Of a stretch of DNA of 28,177 bases, positions 1-8,254 are shown in pieces (the first letter of the stretch is position 1; each line of letters begins with the position of its first letter). Both the position numbers and the translations under genes were made by a program. The notes under the pieces are model-generated. The model was not told where the DNA came from, searched no databases, and saw nothing but the letters and a program-made list of their open reading frames with translations. Origin of the DNA: an uncultured Roseateles sp. (GTDB lineage: Bacteria; Pseudomonadota; Gammaproteobacteria; Burkholderiales; Burkholderiaceae); NCBI GenBank assembly GCA_946886855.1, contig CAMPJJ010000074.1:1-28177 (forward strand), read 5' to 3'.

Positions 1-308
1 CCAAATTTTCGGCCGGACAATAAACAAAATCCGCCTCGCCGGGCTTTTTGCATTGCCCCCACTTTTCCACCATCGTCAGCAGGTTTCAGGTCGATTCGTG
101 CGGATCGATGTCCCCCCTGCGCCTGCTTTTCGGTGTCGAGGTGGCCGCGGCTGTCCCGGTTTCGGGTGGGTACGACAGCCGGTTTGAGTTGATCCATCAC
201 TTGCACAGCAGTTCTTAAGTCCTTCATTCTGAACAACTTTTATTTCACGCACTGGCTTGATAATGGGAGCTAAGTAATTGATTTGATTGGGAAAAACGCC
301 AAATTTCC
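1..308. other. Non-coding region upstream of the dcw promoter
   Basis: No convincing gene is seen here on either strand; the minus-strand open frame that reaches in from mraZ is a GC-driven shadow. The stretch from about 205 to 308 is clearly richer in A and T than the rest of the window, as expected upstream of a strong promoter. A GATAAT hexamer at 259-264 resembles a -10 element but I see no good -35 partner, so a second upstream promoter is only possible. I cannot tell which gene lies before the window. Confidence 0.5.
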
Positions 309-337
309 TTGACCGGGCCCCGGACGACCATTAAAGT
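309..337 (+). promoter_or_regulatory. Candidate sigma-70 promoter of the dcw cluster (Pmra)
   Basis: TTGACC at 309-314 matches the -35 consensus at five of six positions. It is followed after exactly 17 bases by TAAAGT at 332-337, which matches TATAAT at four of six. Transcription would begin near 344, giving a leader of roughly 34 bases before mraZ. The -10 element overlaps the first MraZ-type box, which fits autorepression. The in-frame TTG at 309 that would lengthen mraZ is part of this -35 element, so it is unlikely to be a start codon. Confidence 0.65.
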
Positions 338-371
338 GGGAGAAAGTGCAATTCGGTGGGGCAAAGTGGCG
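333..371 (+). promoter_or_regulatory. MraZ operator: four direct boxes, 10-bp period
   Basis: AAAGTG occurs at 333-338, 343-348 and 363-368, with a degenerate copy TCGGTG at 353-358, so four boxes start exactly 10 bp apart. Counted in the form used for E. coli MraZ, the boxes read GTGGGA, GTGCAA, GTGGGG and GTGGCG, separated by 4-bp spacers. Direct repeats of this type just upstream of mraZ are the known binding site of the MraZ autorepressor. One turn of spacing puts all boxes on one DNA face. The array spans from the -10 element to seven bases before the mraZ start. Confidence 0.85.
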
Positions 372-377
372 AATGTC

Positions 378-806
378 GTGTTTCAGGGGGCGAGTGCCTT
401 GGCGTTGGACGCCAAGGGGCGCTTGACCGTCCCTGCACGGCACCGCGAGGTCCTGCAGGCGCTGTGCGGCGGCCAGCTGACGCTGACCAAGCACCCCGAA
501 GGCTGCCTGATGGTCTTCCCCCGTCCCGCCTGGGAACAGTTCCGCGACAAGGTCGCCGCGCTGCCCATGTCCGCCGCCGGCTGGAAGCGGGTCTTCCTCG
601 GCAACGCGCAGGATGTCGAGATCGACGCCGCCGCCCGCGTGCTGATCTCGCCCGAGCTGCGCACCGCCGCCGGCCTGCAGAAGGACACGATGCTGCTCGG
701 CATGGGCAGCCACTTCGAACTCTGGGACGCCCAGGCCTACGCCGCCCACGAGGCCGCCGTGATGCAGTCCGAGATGCCGGCCGTGCTCCAGGACTTCAGC
801 TTCTGA
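378..806 (+). CDS. mraZ: Transcriptional regulator MraZ
   Basis: MraZ is a ring-forming DNA-binding protein with two SpoVT/AbrB-like halves that represses its own operon. The GTG start at 378 gives 142 residues beginning [15 protein letters not shown], which matches the family N-terminus and usual length; a longer reading from TTG at 309 would run through the promoter and operator. The first DxxGR-type motif is intact (DAKGR, residues 11-15). The second reads DAAAR (83-87), with Ala in place of the usual Gly. It is the first gene of the cluster, five bases before rsmH, and its own operator lies immediately upstream. I am very sure of the family and fairly sure of the start. Confidence 0.95.
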   Translation: MFQGASALALDAKGRLTVPARHREVLQALCGGQLTLTKHPEGCLMVFPRPAWEQFRDKVAALPMSAAGWKRVFLGNAQDVEIDAAARVLISPELRTAAGLQKDTMLLGMGSHFELWDAQAYAAHEAAVMQSEMPAVLQDFSF

Positions 807-811
807 CCGTC

Positions 812-1837
812 ATGAGCGAGCCGACCCCTTCCTCCGCCGCCTCCGCCGCTCCCGTGTTCTCCCACACGACCGTGCTGCTGCACGAGACCGTCGACGGCGT
901 GTTCACGACCCCCGACGGCCTCTACGTCGACGGCACCTTCGGACGCGGCGGCCATTCGCGCCTGCTGCTGTCGCGGCTGGGGGAGAAGGGGCGGTTGATT
1001 GCCATCGACCGCGATCCGGAGGCGGTCGCGGCCGCGACGTCCGGACAGACGCGGGTCGACGACCCGCGTTTCCACATCTGCCACAGCGCATTCGCCGACA
1101 TGGCCGCGCAACTGGACGCGCTGGGCGTGGCGCAGGTCGACGGCATCCTGCTGGACCTGGGCGTCTCCAGCCCGCAGATCGACAACCCGGAGCGGGGCTT
1201 CAGCTTCCGCTTCGACGGCCCCCTCGACATGCGCATGGACACGACGCGGGGCGAAAGCGCCGCGGACTTCATCGCCCGCGCGGAGGTGGACCAACTTGCA
1301 CAGGTGATCCGCGACTATGGCGAAGAACGGTTTGCTCTCCCGATTGCAAAGGCGCTTGTGGCTCGCCGGGAAGGCGGGCGCCCTGTCCGCACAACCGCCG
1401 AGCTTTCCCAAGTCGTGGCTGGTGCAGTCAAAACCCGCGAGCCGGGCAAGGACCCTTCGACGCGCACATTTCAGGCTCTACGGATATTCGTCAACGCCGA
1501 GCTTGAAGAGCTGCAGCAGGGGCTGAGCGCCGCGCTGGCCAGGCTCAAGCCGGGCGGCCGCCTGGCGGTGATCAGCTTCCACTCGCTGGAAGACCGCATC
1601 GTCAAGAACTTCATCGCCGAGCACAGCAAGGAAGTGTTCGACCGCCGCGCCCCGTTCGCCGAGCCCAAGCCGCAGCCCTTGCGCGCCATCGCGCGCATCA
1701 AGCCGAGCGAGGCCGAGGTCGCCGCCAATCCGCGCGCCCGCTCGTCGATCCTGCGCGTGGCCGAGCGCACCGACGCGCCGCTGCCGCCGCCGGTCGCCGA
1801 AGACACCGGCAAGCGCAAGAAGGGCGGTCGTCGATGA
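812..1837 (+). CDS. rsmH: 16S rRNA (cytosine(1402)-N(4))-methyltransferase RsmH
   Basis: RsmH (MraW) methylates N4 of C1402 in the decoding centre of 16S rRNA using S-adenosylmethionine. The 341-residue product is slightly longer than usual because of a Ser/Ala-rich N-terminus. The SAM-binding motif [12 protein letters not shown] lies at 38-49 and [10 protein letters not shown] at 113-122; the C-terminal part carries the conserved [16 protein letters not shown] and [13 protein letters not shown] segments, and the tail is basic. ATG at 812 follows mraZ by five bases, and the stop overlaps ftsL by four bases (ATGA), so translation is probably coupled. Codons about 161-232 use a noticeably different, less GC-rich codon set than the rest of the gene, including rare CTA and ATA, while the protein remains canonical. 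Confidence 0.97.
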   Translation: MSEPTPSSAASAAPVFSHTTVLLHETVDGVFTTPDGLYVDGTFGRGGHSRLLLSRLGEKGRLIAIDRDPEAVAAATSGQTRVDDPRFHICHSAFADMAAQLDALGVAQVDGILLDLGVSSPQIDNPERGFSFRFDGPLDMRMDTTRGESAADFIARAEVDQLAQVIRDYGEERFALPIAKALVARREGGRPVRTTAELSQVVAGAVKTREPGKDPSTRTFQALRIFVNAELEELQQGLSAALARLKPGGRLAVISFHSLEDRIVKNFIAEHSKEVFDRRAPFAEPKPQPLRAIARIKPSEAEVAANPRARSSILRVAERTDAPLPPPVAEDTGKRKKGGRR

Positions 1838-2160
1838 TCGGCCGCCTGAACCTGCTGCTGATCGCCGCGGTGCTGGTGTCCGGCTTCTACCTGGTGCGCA
1901 GCGCCTACGAGTCGCGCCGCCTGTTCACCGAGCTCGATCGCGCGCAGACCGAGGGCCGCCGGCTCGATGCCGACTACCAGAAGCTGCTGGCCGACCGCCA
2001 GGCGCAGGCGACCAACCTGCGCGTCGAGCAGGTCGCGCGCGAGCGGCTGAAGATGCGTCCGATCTCGCCGGCGATCACCTTCAATCCGGACGCGCCGGCG
2101 ATCGAGGCCAGCGGCGTGCGCGGTCGCGCGCCGGCCCAGGCGCAGGGGGCGGCCCGATGA
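1834..2160 (+). CDS. ftsL: Cell division protein FtsL
   Basis: FtsL is a bitopic inner-membrane protein that, with FtsB and FtsQ, activates the FtsW-FtsI septal synthase. The 108-residue product has a very short cytoplasmic start, one membrane segment at about 5-21 and a charged coiled-coil region at about 23-74. It ends in a Pro/Ala-rich tail. FtsL sequences are poorly conserved, so the call rests on this topology, the length and the fixed place between rsmH and ftsI. It overlaps both neighbours by 4-bp ATGA junctions. Confidence 0.93.
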   Translation: MIGRLNLLLIAAVLVSGFYLVRSAYESRRLFTELDRAQTEGRRLDADYQKLLADRQAQATNLRVEQVARERLKMRPISPAITFNPDAPAIEASGVRGRAPAQAQGAAR

Positions 2161-3989
2161 TCGGCAAGCTCCGCAAGAAGCTGGGGCACAGCGCCCGCAA
2201 TGCCTCGCGCAACGCGGCCCGAAGCGCCGCGCGCAACGGCGTCACCCGCGGCGTCAGCTATTCGAGCAGCCCGCTGCTGGCGTCCAAGACGCCGCCGTGG
2301 CGCTCGCGTTTCCTGGTCGCGCTGGTGGGCCTGGCGTTCACCGGCCTGCTGGCCCGCGCGGCCTACATCCAGCTGATCGGCGAGGACTTCTTCCAGCGCC
2401 AGGGCGAGGCGCGCTACGCCCACAAGATGGAGCTGCCCGCCAGCCGCGGCAAGATCAGCGACCGCGGCGGCCAGGTGCTGGCCGCCAGCGTCGCCGTGCC
2501 GTCGATCTGGGCCTTCCCGAAGGAAGTCGACACCGATCCCGAGAAGCGCCGCCAGCTCGCGAAACTGCTCGACATGTCGCGCGCGGAGCTCGACAAGCGC
2601 CTCGACCCGGCCAACCGTTTCGTGTTCCTGCGCCGCCAGGCCGACGACGAGACCGCCCGCAAGATCAAGGAACTCGGCCTGAAGGGCGTGTTCCAGGACC
2701 GCGAGTACAAGCGCCAGTACCCCGAGGGCGAGGCCGCCGCGCACATCGTCGGCTTCACCAACCTCGAGGAGCAGGGCCAGGAAGGCATCGAGCTCGCGTT
2801 CCAGAAGGACCTGCAGGGCCGCGACGGCTCGCGCTCGGTCGTGCGCGACCGGCTGGGCCGCGTCGTCGAGGACATCGGCGAGCGCATCCCCGAGACCAAC
2901 GGCAAGGACATCGAGCTGTCGATCGACGCGAAGGTCCAGTTCTTCGCCTACCAGCGCGTGCGCGACGCGGTGGCGGAGAACAACGCCAAGGCGGGCTCGG
3001 TGGTCGTGCTGGATGCCCGCACGGGCGAGGTGCTGGCGCTGGCCAACTATCCGAGCTACGACCCGGGCCACCGCCAGAACCTGTCCGGCGAGCAGCTGCG
3101 CAACCGCGCGCTGACCGACGTCTTCGAGCCCGGCTCGACGATGAAGCCGTTCACGACCGCGCTGGCGCTGGAGACCGGCCGCGTGCGTCCCGACACGCTC
3201 TTGAGCACGGGCCCGCGCAGCGTGGTGATCTCCGGCTGGTCGCCGACCGACGCGCACCCGCACGGCGACCTGACCGTGACGCAGGTGATCCAGAAGTCCA
3301 GCAACATCGGCGCCGCGCGGATGGCGCTGATGATGCAGCCGCGCGAGATGCACGAGATGTTCACCGCGATCGGCCTGGGCCAGCGCCCGCAGATCGACTT
3401 CCCCGGCGCGGTGACCGGCAAGCTGCGCCCGTGGAAGAGCTGGCGGCCGATCGAGCAGGCGACGATGAGCTACGGCTACGGCCTGTCCGCGTCGCTGCTG
3501 CAGCTGGCGCGCGCCTACACGGTCTTCGCGCGCGACGGCGACATCATCCCGATCACGATGACCAAGCACCCGGCCGACCAGCCGGTGAACGGCATCAAGG
3601 TCTTCAGCCCCAAGGTCGCCGCGGACATCCGCGGCATGCTGCAGATGGCGGCCGGGCCGGGCGGCACGGCGCCGCAGGCGATGGTGCCCGGCTACAGCGT
3701 CGGCGGCAAGTCCGGCACGGCGCACAAGCAGGAAGGCAAGGGCTACGCGAGCCACAAATACCGTTCGTGGTTCGTGGGCATCGCGCCGATTTCCAGGCCG
3801 CGCATCATCGTGGCGGTGATGGTCGACGAGCCGAAGAACGGCCAGTACTTCGGCGGCGCGGTCGCGGGTCCGGTCTTCAGCCAGGTGGTGGCGCAGACGC
3901 TCAGGTTGCTGGGCGAGGCGCCGGACCTCGACGTGAAGCCGCAGATCGTGGCGCAGCAACGGCTGCAAGCCGTCGACGAGAGTTTCTGA
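2157..3989 (+). CDS. ftsI: Septal peptidoglycan transpeptidase FtsI (PBP3)
   Basis: FtsI is the class B penicillin-binding protein that cross-links septal peptidoglycan together with the glycosyltransferase FtsW. The 610-residue protein has a basic, Arg/Ala/Asn-rich cytoplasmic N-terminus of about 50 residues, a membrane anchor at about 52-69, a dimerisation/pedestal domain and a transpeptidase domain. The three active-site motifs are present: STMK with Ser327 and Lys330, SSN at 381-383 and KSGT at 518-521. The start overlaps ftsL by four bases. The gene ends 13 bases before murE. Confidence 0.97.
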   Translation: MIGKLRKKLGHSARNASRNAARSAARNGVTRGVSYSSSPLLASKTPPWRSRFLVALVGLAFTGLLARAAYIQLIGEDFFQRQGEARYAHKMELPASRGKISDRGGQVLAASVAVPSIWAFPKEVDTDPEKRRQLAKLLDMSRAELDKRLDPANRFVFLRRQADDETARKIKELGLKGVFQDREYKRQYPEGEAAAHIVGFTNLEEQGQEGIELAFQKDLQGRDGSRSVVRDRLGRVVEDIGERIPETNGKDIELSIDAKVQFFAYQRVRDAVAENNAKAGSVVVLDARTGEVLALANYPSYDPGHRQNLSGEQLRNRALTDVFEPGSTMKPFTTALALETGRVRPDTLLSTGPRSVVISGWSPTDAHPHGDLTVTQVIQKSSNIGAARMALMMQPREMHEMFTAIGLGQRPQIDFPGAVTGKLRPWKSWRPIEQATMSYGYGLSASLLQLARAYTVFARDGDIIPITMTKHPADQPVNGIKVFSPKVAADIRGMLQMAAGPGGTAPQAMVPGYSVGGKSGTAHKQEGKGYASHKYRSWFVGIAPISRPRIIVAVMVDEPKNGQYFGGAVAGPVFSQVVAQTLRLLGEAPDLDVKPQIVAQQRLQAVDESF

Positions 3990-4002
3990 GCGGGCGCTAA
4001 CC

Positions 4003-5550
4003 ATGTTGATGCATCTGAAATCCCCCGAAGCCGCCGCCCGCTGGCTGCAGGAATGGACCCCGAGCGGCCAGCTGCGCACGGACAGCCGCGCCGTGGGCCC
4101 GGGCGACGCGTTCATCGCGTGGCCGGGTTATGCGAAGGACGCGCGGCAGTTCGTCGCGGGCGCGCTGGCGGCCGGCGCGGCGACCGCGCTGGTGGAGCAC
4201 GCCGGCGCGGCCGGGTACGGCTTCACCGACGCGCGCATCGCGTCGCTGCCGGACCTGAAGCTGAACTGCGGCCGCATCGCGTCGGCGTTCTACGGCGAAC
4301 CGAGCCGGCGCCTGAACGTGCTCGCGGTCACCGGCACGAACGGCAAGACCTCCAGCGCCTGGTGGATCGCGCAGGCGCTGACGCTGCTGGGCTCGCGCTG
4401 CGGCGTGATCGGCACGCTGGGTGTCGGCCAGCCGCCGGTGCCGGCCGTGGGGCAGGGCGCCGTGCCGGGAGCGGCGACGTCCGCGTCGATCGAAGCCACC
4501 GGCCTGACGACGCCCGATCCGGTCCGCCTGCAGGAAGCCTTCAAGCGCATGGCCGACGACGGTTTCGGCGCGTGCGCGATCGAGGCCTCGTCGATCGGCA
4601 TCGAGGAACACCGGCTGACCGGCACGACCCTCCAGGTCGCGCTGTTCACCAACTTCACGCAGGACCATCTGGATTACCACGGCGGCATGGACGCCTACTG
4701 GGCGGCCAAGCGCAAGCTGTTCGACTGGGACGGCCTGAAGGCCGCGGTGCTGAACCTCGACGATCCCAAGGGCGTCGAGCTGGCGGCCGAACTGGGCGCC
4801 GCCGGCAAGCTCGACGTGTGGACCTACGGCCTGGACCGCGCCGACGCGCGCCTGAGCGCCGTCGACCTGCGCCACGACGCCCACGGCCTGGCGTTCACGC
4901 TGCGCGAGGGCGCCGCGTCGGTGCCGGTGCAGACCGGCCTGATCGGCGACTACAACGTGTCCAACCTGCTCGGCGTGATCGCCGGGCTGCGGGCGCTGGG
5001 CCATGGGCTCGAGGACATCGCGCGCGTGGCCGCGCTGGTGACGCCGGTGCCGGGCCGCATGCAGCGCGTGGGCAGCGGTCGCGAGCTGCCGCAGCTGGTG
5101 GTCGACTACGCCCACACGCCGGACGCGCTGGAGAAGGCGCTGAGCGCGCTGCAGCCGCTGGCCGCCGCGCGCGGGGGCGAGCTTCGTGTCGTGTTCGGTT
5201 GCGGCGGCGACCGCGATCCGACCAAGCGCCCGCTGATGGGCGCGATCGCCGCGCGGCTGGCCGCGCACGTCGTGCTGACCAGCGACAACCCGCGCACCGA
5301 GGACCCGCTGAAGATCCTCGCCGACATCGAGGCCGGCCTGCCGGCCGGTCTGACACCTGGTGCGACGCGTGAAGTGATCGCGGACCGTGCGGCAGCGATC
5401 TCGCGCGCCGTCGACCAGGCGGGCGCGCGCGATGTCGTGCTCGTCGCCGGCAAGGGCCACGAGGATTACCAGGAGATCCGCGGCGAGCGCCGTGCGTTCT
5501 CCGACGTGCAGGCGGCTCGCGCCGCGTTGATCGAAAGGGCGGGGCTGTGA
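4003..5550 (+). CDS. murE: UDP-MurNAc-L-Ala-D-Glu--meso-diaminopimelate ligase MurE
   Basis: MurE adds meso-diaminopimelate to UDP-MurNAc-L-Ala-D-Glu in the cytoplasm, using ATP. The 515-residue protein has the Mur ligase N-terminal, central and C-terminal domains. The P-loop GTNGKTS lies at 111-117, and DNPR at 428-431 is the motif that marks meso-DAP rather than lysine specificity. The KGHE segment near the C-terminus is also present. An in-frame ATG two codons downstream (4009) is an equally possible start. The stop overlaps the murF start region. Confidence 0.97.
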   Translation: MLMHLKSPEAAARWLQEWTPSGQLRTDSRAVGPGDAFIAWPGYAKDARQFVAGALAAGAATALVEHAGAAGYGFTDARIASLPDLKLNCGRIASAFYGEPSRRLNVLAVTGTNGKTSSAWWIAQALTLLGSRCGVIGTLGVGQPPVPAVGQGAVPGAATSASIEATGLTTPDPVRLQEAFKRMADDGFGACAIEASSIGIEEHRLTGTTLQVALFTNFTQDHLDYHGGMDAYWAAKRKLFDWDGLKAAVLNLDDPKGVELAAELGAAGKLDVWTYGLDRADARLSAVDLRHDAHGLAFTLREGAASVPVQTGLIGDYNVSNLLGVIAGLRALGHGLEDIARVAALVTPVPGRMQRVGSGRELPQLVVDYAHTPDALEKALSALQPLAAARGGELRVVFGCGGDRDPTKRPLMGAIAARLAAHVVLTSDNPRTEDPLKILADIEAGLPAGLTPGATREVIADRAAAISRAVDQAGARDVVLVAGKGHEDYQEIRGERRAFSDVQAARAALIERAGL

Positions 5551-7070
5551 TGCTGACGCTCGGACGCGCGTTCGACCTGCTGTCGCCGCTGCTGCCCGCT
5601 GCGACGCTGGTCGGCGAGCCTGCCACGCCGCTGCTGCGCGTGCACACCGACACGCGCTCGCTGCGCGCGGGGGACCTGTTCGTCGCGCTGCGCGGCGAAC
5701 GTTTCGACGCGAACGATTTCCTGGCCCAGGCGAAGGCCTCCGGCGCGGCCGCGGCCATCGCCGAACGCGGCCTGGCCGAGGCAGGCCTGCCCGGCCTGCT
5801 GGTGCCCGACGCGAAGGCCGCGCTGGGCCTGCTCTCGCAGGCCTGGCGCGAACAGCACCATCTGCCGGTGATCGCCGTCACCGGCAGCAACGGCAAGACC
5901 ACGGTGACGCAGATGATCGCGTCCATCCTGCGCGCCTGGCTGGGCGACGCGGCGATGCTCGCGACCGAAGGCAACTTCAACAACGAGATCGGTGTGCCGC
6001 TGACGCTGCTGCGCCTGCGCCAGAACGACGCCGTGTGGCATCGCGCGGCGGTGGTCGAGCTCGGCATGAACCACCCGGGCGAGATCGCGCCGCTGTCCGC
6101 GATGACGCAGCCGACGGTCGCGCTGGTCAACAACGCGCAGCGCGAGCATCAGGAGTTCATGCACACCGTCGAGGCGGTCGCGCGCGAGAACGGCGCCGTG
6201 ATCGACGCGCTCGGCACGGCGGGTGTCGCGGTGTTCCCCGCTGAAGATCCCTGCGCGCCGGTGTGGCAGTCGCAGGCCGTGGGCCGCGCGACGCTGACCT
6301 TCGCGCTTCAAGGCCAGGCCGACGTGATGGGCCGCGCGCAATGGGTCGCGCCGGCCGATGCGAGCGTCGCAGCCGCCGCCGCTGTCGCAAGCGCTGCGGT
6401 CGGCGCCGGCGGCCCCGGTGATGTCGGTGGTGTTGGTGTTGGTGTTGGTGGTGTCGGTGGTGCGGGCCATTGGGCGATCGAGATCCTCACGCCCGCCGGG
6501 ACCATCCCGGTCGCGCTGGCGATGGCCGGGCAGCACAACGTCCGCAACGCGCTGGCTGCCGCGGCCTGCACGCTGGCCGCGGGCGCGCCGCTGGCGGCGA
6601 TCCGCGACGGGCTGCAGTCGTTCAAGGCCGTGAAGGGCCGCTCGGCGCTGCAGACGGCGGTGTGGCAGGGCCGTCGCATCACGCTGATCGACGACAGCTA
6701 CAACGCCAACCCCGACAGCGTGCGCGCCGCCATCGACGTGCTGGCCGAGCTGCCGGGCACGTCCTGGCTGGTCCTCGGCGACATGGGCGAGGTCGGCGAG
6801 CAGGGCCCCGCCTTCCACCAGGAAGTCGGCGCCCATGCGGCCGACCAGGGCCTGGCCGCGCTGTGGACGGCCGGCGCCGCCGCGCGCGACGCCGCGACCG
6901 CGTACGGCGCGGGCGCCCGCGCGTTCGACACCGTCGCCGACCTGATCGGTGCGCTGAAGGACGCGCCGCAAGTGCAGAACATCCTGGTCAAGGGTTCGCG
7001 CTTCATGAAGATGGAACAGATCGTGGCCGCCTTGCAGTCCGGCGGCCCAGGAGACCCCCATGCTGCTTAG
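5550..7070 (+). CDS. murF: UDP-MurNAc-tripeptide--D-alanyl-D-alanine ligase MurF
   Basis: MurF adds D-Ala-D-Ala to the tripeptide precursor, completing UDP-MurNAc-pentapeptide. I chose ATG 5550, whose A is the last base of the murE TGA; GTG at 5547 would add one residue. The 506-residue protein has the three Mur ligase domains and the P-loop GSNGKTT at 112-118. An Ala/Gly/Val-rich stretch of about 40 residues (around 268-308), encoded in part by GGTGTT repeats, interrupts the central domain and makes the protein longer than typical MurF of about 450 residues. The 3' end overlaps mraY by 11 bases. Confidence 0.96.
   Translation: MLTLGRAFDLLSPLLPAATLVGEPATPLLRVHTDTRSLRAGDLFVALRGERFDANDFLAQAKASGAAAAIAERGLAEAGLPGLLVPDAKAALGLLSQAWREQHHLPVIAVTGSNGKTTVTQMIASILRAWLGDAAMLATEGNFNNEIGVPLTLLRLRQNDAVWHRAAVVELGMNHPGEIAPLSAMTQPTVALVNNAQREHQEFMHTVEAVARENGAVIDALGTAGVAVFPAEDPCAPVWQSQAVGRATLTFALQGQADVMGRAQWVAPADASVAAAAAVASAAVGAGGPGDVGGVGVGVGGVGGAGHWAIEILTPAGTIPVALAMAGQHNVRNALAAAACTLAAGAPLAAIRDGLQSFKAVKGRSALQTAVWQGRRITLIDDSYNANPDSVRAAIDVLAELPGTSWLVLGDMGEVGEQGPAFHQEVGAHAADQGLAALWTAGAAARDAATAYGAGARAFDTVADLIGALKDAPQVQNILVKGSRFMKMEQIVAALQSGGPGDPHAA
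6421..6463 (+). repeat. GGTGTT-type short tandem repeat inside murF
   Basis: Three perfect GGTGTT units at 6429-6446 sit in a longer G/T-rich imperfect run of GGT and GTC/GTT codons encoding alternating Gly and Val. The six-base unit keeps the frame, so slippage would change only the length of a flexible loop in MurF. Confidence 0.75.
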
Positions 7071-8238
7071 TCTGGCCCAGTGGCTGCAGGCCAACTACCC
7101 TGAACTGGGGTTTCTTCGTGTCTTCAACTACATCACCTTCCGCGCGGTGATGGCGGCGCTGACGGCGCTGCTGATCGGCCTGGCCTTCGGCCCGTGGGTG
7201 ATCCGCCGCCTGACCGAGCTCAAGATCGGCCAGCCGATCCGCGAGTACGGCGTGCAGCAGCATCTGGCCAAGAGCGGCACGCCGACCATGGGCGGCGTGC
7301 TGGTGCTGATCGGCATCGGCATCTCGACGCTGCTGTGGTTCGACTGGTCCAACCGCTTCGTCTGGGTGGTGATGCTGGTGACGATGGGCTTCGGCCTGAT
7401 CGGCTGGGTGGACGACTACCGCAAGGTGGTCAACAAGGACCCCGAGGGCATGCGCAGCCGCGAGAAGTTCCTGTGGCAGTCCCTCATCGGCCTGATCGCC
7501 GCGATCTACCTGGCCTTCAGCGTGTCGGAGACCAGCTTCCTGGGCGTGGTGCAGCTGTTCTTCCGCTGGGTCACGAGCGGCTTCTCGACCGAGCTGCCGC
7601 CCAAGGCCGACCTGATGCTGCCCTTCTTCAAGTCGATCAGCTACCCGCTGGGCGTGTTCGGCTTCATCGGGCTGTCCTACCTCGTCATCGTGGGCACCAG
7701 CAACGCGGTGAACTTCACCGACGGGCTGGACGGCCTGGCGATCATGCCGGTGGTGATGGTGGGCTCGGCGCTGGGCGTCTTCGCCTACGTGACGGGCTCG
7801 TCGGTGTACAGCCGCTACCTGCTGTTCCCCTACATCCCCGGCGCCGGCGAACTGCTGATCTTCTGTGCCGCGCTCGCGGGCGCGGGGCTGGCCTTCCTGT
7901 GGTTCAACGCGCACCCGGCGCAGGTCTTCATGGGCGACGTGGGCGCGCTGGCGCTGGGCGGCGGCCTGGGCACCCTGGCCGTCATCACGCGCCAGGAGAT
8001 CGTGCTCGGCATCATGGGCGGCGTCTTCGTCGCCGAGGTGCTGTCGGTGATGCTGCAGGTGACCTGGTTCAAGTACACGAAGAAGAAGTACGGCGAGGGC
8101 CGGCGCATCTTCAAGATGGCGCCGCTGCACCACCACTTCGAGAAGTCGGGCTGGAAGGAGACGCAGGTCGTCATCCGGTTCTGGATCATCACGATGCTGC
8201 TGTGCCTGGTCGGCCTGGCCAGCCTGAAGCTGCGCTGA
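7060..8238 (+). CDS. mraY: Phospho-MurNAc-pentapeptide transferase MraY
   Basis: MraY transfers phospho-MurNAc-pentapeptide to undecaprenyl phosphate in the inner membrane, making lipid I. The 392-residue protein is a ten-segment membrane protein of normal betaproteobacterial length. Conserved cytoplasmic motifs are visible: the Asp pair of DDYRK at 118-119, [10 protein letters not shown] starting at Asn218, and HHHFE at 357-361. The gene starts inside murF (11-base overlap) with an AGGAGA ribosome binding site at 7049-7054, five bases from the ATG. Confidence 0.97.
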   Translation: MLLSLAQWLQANYPELGFLRVFNYITFRAVMAALTALLIGLAFGPWVIRRLTELKIGQPIREYGVQQHLAKSGTPTMGGVLVLIGIGISTLLWFDWSNRFVWVVMLVTMGFGLIGWVDDYRKVVNKDPEGMRSREKFLWQSLIGLIAAIYLAFSVSETSFLGVVQLFFRWVTSGFSTELPPKADLMLPFFKSISYPLGVFGFIGLSYLVIVGTSNAVNFTDGLDGLAIMPVVMVGSALGVFAYVTGSSVYSRYLLFPYIPGAGELLIFCAALAGAGLAFLWFNAHPAQVFMGDVGALALGGGLGTLAVITRQEIVLGIMGGVFVAEVLSVMLQVTWFKYTKKKYGEGRRIFKMAPLHHHFEKSGWKETQVVIRFWIITMLLCLVGLASLKLR

Positions 8239-8254
8239 GCGGAACGGAACGACG

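Noticed and set aside
309..377. Upstream TTG start adding 23 residues to mraZ
   Set aside because: The added residues are unlike MraZ N-termini, and the codons coincide with the -35 element and the MraZ boxes.
2297..4000. 567-codon plus-strand frame inside ftsI
   Set aside because: It is the +1-type shadow of ftsI with Arg/Pro/Gly-rich translation. Similar same-strand shadows overlie murE, mraY, ftsW and the kinase gene.
1974..4115. 713-codon minus-strand open frame opposite ftsL and ftsI
   Set aside because: It is exactly opposite well identified genes and is rich in Arg, Ala, His and Asp repeats without any domain. Long antisense frames like this are expected when third positions are mostly G or C.
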